A stretch of 64,000 nt of DNA from Firmicutes bacterium UBA5201 (GTDB lineage Bacteria; Bacillota; Clostridia; Peptostreptococcales; Acidaminobacteraceae), in assembly GCA_002412775.1 (NCBI GenBank), contig DHVT01000025.1:1-64000 (forward strand), written 5' to 3'. Below the pieces are notes generated by a model that saw only the letters and a list, made by a program, of their open reading frames with translations, had not been told where the DNA came from and did no database searches. A program made the position numbers and the translations under genes. Shown one piece after another: positions 58,809 through 64,000 of this stretch. Numbering within the stretch: the first letter of the stretch is position 1; every line of letters begins with the position of its first letter.

Positions 58809-59132
58809 ATGATGATCATGAAAGTGGATAGATTAAGAATTGCCGATTCTTTCATGAAGAGGCTCAGAGGATACATGTTTCATAAAATGCCAACAGTGAG
58901 TGAAGTTCTGATCATCAAACCTTGCAATCAAATTCATACATTCAATATGAAATTTGATATCGATATTTTATTTTTGGACGATGAGAACCGTGTGATCAAG
59001 AAGTATGTGGCAGTAAAGCCTGGAAGAATCCTTTCCGCTGTCAAAAACGCCACTTTTGTCGCTGAATCAAAGACAGGACTGTTTGTATCTGTTGAAGAAG
59101 GTGAACAAGTTCAATTCGAGCTGTCAAATTGA
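58809..59132 (+). CDS. DUF192-family protein
   Basis: This is a 107-residue protein of the DUF192 family (RLRGYMFHKMP, LIIKPCNQIHTFNMKFDIDILFLDDENRVI, then AVKPGRI). Family members often have a signal peptide; this one has none, so it should stay in the cytoplasm. The function is unknown. It follows tadC by eight bases and appears to be the last gene of the Tad operon. The -35 of the next promoter overlaps its stop. Confidence 0.85.
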   Translation: MMIMKVDRLRIADSFMKRLRGYMFHKMPTVSEVLIIKPCNQIHTFNMKFDIDILFLDDENRVIKKYVAVKPGRILSAVKNATFVAESKTGLFVSVEEGEQVQFELSN

Positions 59133-59157
59133 CCTAACACATAAAATATGCTATAAT
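59129..59157 (+). promoter_or_regulatory. Strong sigma-A promoter before the glucan synthase
   Basis: TTGACC (59129-59134), 17 bases, TATAAT (59152-59157). Transcription should start near 59164, about 120 bases before the TTG start of the next gene and 50 bases before a strong terminator. Confidence 0.75.
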
Positions 59158-59163
59158 AAATGG

Positions 59164-59238
59164 GTGCACACTAGTGACCCGCACATTTTTATAACAAAAT
59201 ATTACCAACAGCCACTTTATCGTAAAGTGGTTTTTTTT
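59164..59238 (+). ncRNA. Candidate small RNA or attenuated leader
   Basis: Between the promoter and an intrinsic terminator (CCACTTTA/TAAAGTGG, 59212-59230, then T8) lies a stretch of about 75 bases with a first hairpin around GGGT/ACCC (59162-59180). This gives either a short terminated RNA or an attenuator for the large gene downstream. I see no known riboswitch core in it. Confidence 0.5.
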
Positions 59239-59282
59239 ATTGGATTCAGTTCATTGAAGTCCAAACTGTGGAGGAGCTGACA

Positions 59283-62200
59283 TTGAATAATTTACTTATG
59301 GTCCAAATCATTTTAGGGAGTCTTGTGCTCGTCGCAACGGCGACGTTGATCCTGAACTTCAGAAAGAGAAAAAACATCAACATCCGAAACGCCTCGTTGA
59401 CTGTTGAAGAATTGGAATCTCATGCGAGACGCATGGCCATAGACCATTCGGTTTCACTCAAGAAAAGTTTGCATAATTGGCCGATCAAAAGGTTGAATGA
59501 GAATTATGCCATGATTTTAGATTTATACAAGGAGTTGAACAAGGACACTCTGCTTAAAAAATCTGTTCCACCATCAGCGGAGTGGCTGCTGGACAATTTC
59601 TATGTCATTGAAGAACAAGTCAAAATGATGCGAAAAGATTTGAACAAGAAAAGCTACAGCGAGTTGCCGGTTCTAAAAAAAGGTCATTTGAAGGGGTATT
59701 CACGAGCACTTGCAATCGCAATTGAGTTTGTGTCACAAGTGGACGGTCAAGTGGAAGAAAATACTTTGATCCGTTATTTGGATGCGTACCAATCGCATAG
59801 CATACTGTTTGATAGGGAGATTCGAATCATTCCGGTCATGCTGAGACTCGCTTTGATCGAAAACATGCGAAGTGTCTGCGAGACGCTGACGGAGACACAC
59901 CAAGCATGGAATCAAGCCGATCACCTCATAGAATCATGGATGGAGGACGAAACCACCTCTGTGGACAAAATGATCAAGAACATTGAAAATACAATGGGTG
60001 ACCAGTATGACTCCAACGCTTCATTTATTGAGCATTTATTTTATAGGCTCAGAAGATCCGGAAAGAGTTATTCGGGTATTTTGAAACATATGGACACCAA
60101 CCTCGAGAAGGTTGGGGCATCCATTGAACAAATCGCCCAAAAGGAACACAACACCCAAGCTGTGAACACGGTGTCCATGGGCAACTGTGTGATGGCCCTG
60201 AAATATGTGTCCTCGATGGACTGGTTGGACTTATTTGAAAAAACCAGCTTTGTTGAAGCGATTCTCAGGAAAGATCCAAGTGGCATCTATGAGAAAATGG
60301 ATATCGAATCCAGAGGCCATTACCTGAGAAGCACCGAAACACTTGCAAAGGTCCATGGAGTGTCTGAACGCCATATTGCTCGAGAAGTGTTAAAACTGGC
60401 GAACGAAGCATTTGAGAACACGAAAAACCTTAAAGAATCAGATCCTCTTCAACAAAGAAAAATCCATGTGGGTTATTACTTGGTGGACAAGGGCAAAAAG
60501 ACACTTGAAGACATACAGGACGACAAATTGTCATTTGTAAGGGCAATGGTCGCTTCCGTCAAGAGACACCCACTAAGGGTTTATTTGGGCGCAATAAGCG
60601 TTGTTACCATGATGATTGTTGCTGCAAGTTTGAATTATGGTAAAAGCCAGTCGTTAAGTCAACATGTCATGCTTACTGTTTTGACCGGGTTGATTGTATT
60701 CATTCCAGCCAGTGAAATCTCGATCACATTGGTGAATTGGGTGGTTGGGAAGATTGTCAGACCATCTGTTTTTCCGCGCCTCAAGTTCAAGGATGGCATA
60801 CCGTCGGAATATAAGACAATGGTGGTGGTACCGACCTTATTGAGTGACGTCCATCGAGTGGACGTTTTACTTGAAAACCTTGAGAGCAATTATCTGTCCA
60901 ATCGTGTTGACAACCTCTATTTTGCTCTGATTGGAGCGTATTCGGATTCCAAAGGTCCCAACACGCAAATTGACGAAGAAATTTTAAGACATACATCGGA
61001 AGGCATCAAGGCTTTGAATGAGACCTATGCGAAAGGCCAAGAGGATATCTTCTACTTTTATCATAGAATGAGCCAATTCAATGAAATCGACAATCAATGG
61101 ACCGGGTGGGAACGAAAAAGAGGCGCACTCATGGAGTTCAATGAACTTCTGCTCGGTTCCGAAGAGACAAGCTTCAGGCACTATTCTGAAAATGCGATGC
61201 CGTCGGGAACCATCAAGTACATCATCACACTGGATTCAGACACTCAATTGCCGATCGGTATGGCGAAAAAAATGGTCGGGACTATGGCCCATCCACTCAA
61301 CACGCCTATAATAAACACTGAACGTGGCGTGGTTGTGGATGGTTACGGACTGATTCAACCGAGAGTATCGTTTGATGTCGAGAGCGCAAACAAATCTATG
61401 TTTTCAAAAATTTTCACCGGTCAAGAAGGTGTTGATCCCTATGCAAGTGCCATTTCGGATGTCTATCAGGATATTTTCGGAGAGGGTATTTTTACCGGAA
61501 AAGGCATCTATGATTTGAGTGTTTTTCATCAAGTGTTAAAAAACGCCGTTCCCGACAGGGCTGTTCTCAGCCATGATTTGTTGGAAGGGTCATACGTAAG
61601 GGCGGCACTGGTTTCCGATTTGGAGTTGATTGACGCGTACCCTACAAAATACAACTCTTACATCGCCAGATTGCATCGCTGGATCAGAGGCGACTGGCAA
61701 TTGATTCCTTGGTTGAAGAGATCGATTTTGAATCGAAACGGTCAGAAAATCACAAATCCGCTTTCAGCCATATCAAAATGGAAAATCGCAGACAATTTAC
61801 GACGCAGTCTCGTTGCGCCTTCAGTGATGGTTTTGCTTATTTCAGGTATCGGATTCCTACCGGGAAATAGTCTGGTGTGGGTTTTGCTTGGAATATTGCC
61901 GTTATGTGCATCGTTGCTCTTGCAGGCAATATCATCCGTCTTCAGAAAAACGGATTGGGTCAAAAGGCATATGTCAGGATTCTTTGGGTTAAAGGCTTCA
62001 CTTTTCCAGTTCATCCTTGGAATGATGTTCTTGCCTTATCAATCGTTCAGAATTTTAAATGCCATAGGTGTTTCATTATACCGTGTGTTGATTTCAAAAA
62101 AGAACATGTTGGAATGGGTCACGTCTGATGATTCCGATAAAAATCAAAAAAATTCATTGGGAGCATACCTGAAAGCAATGTGGTTAGGTGCTCTAATGGG

Positions 62201-64000
62201 TGTGCCGATGATTATACTGGGCCTGTTTCACAAGCCTCAGGAATGGTTGATGGGATTAGTCTTTTTCGCATTGTGGGCGATTTCTCCATTTATCGCCTAC
62301 TATGTCAGTTTGGATGAAGTTGAGAAAAAAGAATTGCTCGAATCGGATGAGGAATTGTTGCTGAGACAATTCGCCAGAAAGACTTGGCATTTCTTCGATA
62401 CATTCGCAAATAAAGAAAACCATTTTCTGGCTCCGGACAATTTTCAGGAAGATCCCAATAGAGGTGTTGCAAGCAGAACATCGCCGACAAATATCGGATT
62501 GGGATTGCTTGCTACGCTATCCGCACGGGACATGGGTTTTATAGGAAACACAAAAATGCTTGCCACCCTATCGGAGACGGTCAAAACCATCGAGACACTC
62601 CCCAAGTGGTATGGCCATCTTTTCAACTGGTACGATACCAAGACACTGGCTCCATTGTTTCCTAGGTATATATCCACTGTGGACAGCGGAAACTTGATCG
62701 GTTATATCATTACACTTATAGAAGGCTTAAAATCAAACCTTTCAGAGCCTATGATCAAACGTTCGAATGTTGAGGGCATTCTCGACACACTCAAATGTGG
62801 TGTGGGAGATTTGAATGGTCCAGCGCATGTTTTCAAAGAGCTCTTGGAAAACGGCGAAGTCAATGCGATTTCATGGGCAAAAGCACTTTCAGACTACTCG
62901 GAAAAAGCTGTCAACATGACTGATGAGAAGAATATATGGAACCGCAAGACATTGTCTATGGTAAGAATGTATGCCCAGGAAGTCGACAAGATGATGCCTT
63001 ATATAAGTTTGGTCAAAGACCGACCAGTGGATTTGAACTTTGACGACGTGATGTCGATTTTAAACGAAATGCCATCACCCAATAGCCTGGAAAACTACAA
63101 TCAAAGCATTCTTATGGTGCTTGAAAACTTGAGAAACGCAACTGAGGAAGATGCTCTGACCGCTCATAAGGAGTGGCTTGGCACTTTTGAAGCGAAAGTT
63201 ATGGAATCCTCGGCGTTTGCAAAAACATATCTGGAGGAGACCAAGCAATTGATGGAACGCCTTGAATGGCTTTCCGACAACACGAAATTCAATGTGCTCT
63301 ATTCCGAAAAAAGACATCTGTTTTCCATCGGATTCAATCTGGAAGACAACCGTTTGACCAACTCTTTTTACGATCTGTTGGCTTCGGAATCAAGACAAGC
63401 GAGTTACATCGCAATTGCCAGAGGTGAAGTGCCATCCAAACATTGGTATATGCTCGGCAGATCGATGACGGTCGTTGACAGGTTCAAAGGACTGATCTCT
63501 TGGAGTGGCACCATGTTCGAGTATTTGATGCCGCTGCTGATCATGAAAACGTACAAAAACACTTTGCTGGATGAGACCTATTCCTTCGTCATCAAAAGCC
63601 AGATGAAATATGGCAAACAAAGAAACATGCCATGGGGCACTTCGGAATCCGTCTATAATCTTCTCGACAGCCATTTGGATTACCAATATAAAGCGATCGG
63701 CGTGCCTTGGTTGGGTCTTAAACGCGGTTTGGGAGAAGATGCGGTTGCAGCCCCATATGCCACATTTTTGGCATTGATGGTAGCGCCTAGAGAAGCGTTT
63801 GACAATCTCATGTTCATGAAAACTGAAGGCCTTGAGGGCACCTATGGATTTTTTGATGCGGCGGATTATACCCAGGAACGTCTTGGAAACACCGAGACAA
63901 AAAAAGTCCTTAAAAGTTACATGGCCCATCACCAAGGGATGTCGCTCCTCGCTGTCAACAATTACTTGAACAACAATTTGATGCAGGAACGGTTCTTTTC
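59283..64000 (+). CDS. Cyclic beta-1,2-glucan synthase-like protein (NdvB type), 3' end outside window
   Basis: The frame stays open for 1,572 codons to the window edge. Features in order: an N-terminal helix (about residues 7-25), a PPSAEWLLDNFYVIEEQ region near 100, helices near 420-490, a GT84-type glycosyltransferase segment (VPTLLSDVHRVDVLLENLE near 520; GEGIFTGKGIYDL; HDLLEGSY; HRWIRGDWQ near 800), more helices (about 840-1010), then SRTSPTNIGLGLLATLSA near 1065 and YMAHHQGMSLLAVNN near the end, all as in cyclic beta-1,2-glucan synthases. These proteins are about 2,800 residues, so nearly half, with the phosphorylase domain, is missing here. The start is TTG with GGAGGAG six bases upstream. 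Confidence 0.88.
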   Translation, partial: MNNLLMVQIILGSLVLVATATLILNFRKRKNINIRNASLTVEELESHARRMAIDHSVSLKKSLHNWPIKRLNENYAMILDLYKELNKDTLLKKSVPPSAEWLLDNFYVIEEQVKMMRKDLNKKSYSELPVLKKGHLKGYSRALAIAIEFVSQVDGQVEENTLIRYLDAYQSHSILFDREIRIIPVMLRLALIENMRSVCETLTETHQAWNQADHLIESWMEDETTSVDKMIKNIENTMGDQYDSNASFIEHLFYRLRRSGKSYSGILKHMDTNLEKVGASIEQIAQKEHNTQAVNTVSMGNCVMALKYVSSMDWLDLFEKTSFVEAILRKDPSGIYEKMDIESRGHYLRSTETLAKVHGVSERHIAREVLKLANEAFENTKNLKESDPLQQRKIHVGYYLVDKGKKTLEDIQDDKLSFVRAMVASVKRHPLRVYLGAISVVTMMIVAASLNYGKSQSLSQHVMLTVLTGLIVFIPASEISITLVNWVVGKIVRPSVFPRLKFKDGIPSEYKTMVVVPTLLSDVHRVDVLLENLESNYLSNRVDNLYFALIGAYSDSKGPNTQIDEEILRHTSEGIKALNETYAKGQEDIFYFYHRMSQFNEIDNQWTGWERKRGALMEFNELLLGSEETSFRHYSENAMPSGTIKYIITLDSDTQLPIGMAKKMVGTMAHPLNTPIINTERGVVVDGYGLIQPRVSFDVESANKSMFSKIFTGQEGVDPYASAISDVYQDIFGEGIFTGKGIYDLSVFHQVLKNAVPDRAVLSHDLLEGSYVRAALVSDLELIDAYPTKYNSYIARLHRWIRGDWQLIPWLKRSILNRNGQKITNPLSAISKWKIADNLRRSLVAPSVMVLLISGIGFLPGNSLVWVLLGILPLCASLLLQAISSVFRKTDWVKRHMSGFFGLKASLFQFILGMMFLPYQSFRILNAIGVSLYRVLISKKNMLEWVTSDDSDKNQKNSLGAYLKAMWLGALMGVPMIILGLFHKPQEWLMGLVFFALWAISPFIAYYVSLDEVEKKELLESDEELLLRQFARKTWHFFDTFANKENHFLAPDNFQEDPNRGVASRTSPTNIGLGLLATLSARDMGFIGNTKMLATLSETVKTIETLPKWYGHLFNWYDTKTLAPLFPRYISTVDSGNLIGYIITLIEGLKSNLSEPMIKRSNVEGILDTLKCGVGDLNGPAHVFKELLENGEVNAISWAKALSDYSEKAVNMTDEKNIWNRKTLSMVRMYAQEVDKMMPYISLVKDRPVDLNFDDVMSILNEMPSPNSLENYNQSILMVLENLRNATEEDALTAHKEWLGTFEAKVMESSAFAKTYLEETKQLMERLEWLSDNTKFNVLYSEKRHLFSIGFNLEDNRLTNSFYDLLASESRQASYIAIARGEVPSKHWYMLGRSMTVVDRFKGLISWSGTMFEYLMPLLIMKTYKNTLLDETYSFVIKSQMKYGKQRNMPWGTSESVYNLLDSHLDYQYKAIGVPWLGLKRGLGEDAVAAPYATFLALMVAPREAFDNLMFMKTEGLEGTYGFFDAADYTQERLGNTETKKVLKSYMAHHQGMSLLAVNNYLNNNLMQERFF

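Noticed and set aside
61081..62128. Short frames at 61081-61311 and 61877-62128 that might signal frameshifts in the glucan synthase
   Set aside because: The main frame from 59283 is in phase with YMAHHQGMSLLAVNN at 63.9 kb and stays open at the places I checked, so these are shadows.
1..64000. tRNA, rRNA, prophage or insertion sequence
   Set aside because: I found no cloverleaf with CCA end, no rRNA-like stretch, and no transposase, integrase or phage structural gene in any frame.

Overview
The window looks like chromosome of a Gram-positive, low-to-moderate GC anaerobe of the Clostridia (a relative of Fusibacter-type organisms is a guess, not shown). The support is strong AGGAGG-type ribosome binding sites, GTG and TTG starts, a T-box leader, tandem c-di-GMP-I riboswitches, a DegS/DegU-type two-component pair and a Tad pilus locus with no outer-membrane secretin. 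Coding density is high and base use is even. I see no rRNA, tRNA, CRISPR, prophage or intact insertion sequence. The large protein at the right edge runs off the window.

Layout. 0-6.2 kb: an MFS transporter, a YhhN-like membrane protein, an OmpR-type response regulator with a Met-rich sensor kinase, and an operon for a condensation-domain acyltransferase plus a DUF6320 protein. 6.2-11 kb: an overlapping run of endonuclease IV, a DEAD-box helicase, topoisomerase III and a HAD-family protein. 11-13.7 kb: two SHOCT miniproteins with a lipoprotein, a DUF302 protein and a UbiA prenyltransferase. 13.8-20.2 kb: an NMT1/SsuA-type ABC transporter, then a cupin, a Crp/Fnr regulator and an RND/MMPL exporter; the last two promoters carry matching Crp-type sites. 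20.2-26.9 kb: UPF0371, MsrB, a CPBP protease, a degenerate NUDIX protein, an NfeD-flotillin operon and a PHP phosphoesterase.

26.9-36.5 kb: a T-box-controlled polar amino acid ABC transporter, a UPF0178 gene with two tandem YgjP-like metallopeptidases, and a DUF3798-type ABC transporter. 36.5-39.1 kb: a dCache-HAMP-GGDEF-EAL protein. 39.1-47.2 kb: two Fur-boxed iron-uptake loci (feoA/feoB/Cys-rich partner, and an Fbp-type Fe(III) ABC transporter) flanking a YtxH gene whose leader carries two c-di-GMP-I aptamers and a divergent family 4 glycosyltransferase. 47.2-49.8 kb: a small alarmone synthetase overlapping adenine deaminase. 49.8-59.1 kb: the DegS/DegU-like pair, a long structured leader, and a Tad pilus operon (Flp, TadE, TadG-like, CpaB with LysM, CpaE with a full receiver, CpaF, TadB, TadC, DUF192). 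59.1 kb to the end: a promoter, a terminator hairpin and the N-terminal 1,572 codons of a cyclic beta-glucan synthase-like protein.

How it fits together. Much of the second half concerns the cell surface and its control: c-di-GMP turnover and sensing, a pilus, surface glycans and membrane microdomain proteins. Iron uptake is covered by predicted Fur sites. The observations I rate highest are the tandem c-di-GMP aptamers ahead of a YtxH gene, the LysM-bearing CpaB and phospho-competent CpaE in the Tad locus together with its unassigned leader RNA, the paired class II Crp/Fnr promoters, and a dispersed family of hairpin repeats with compensating arms.
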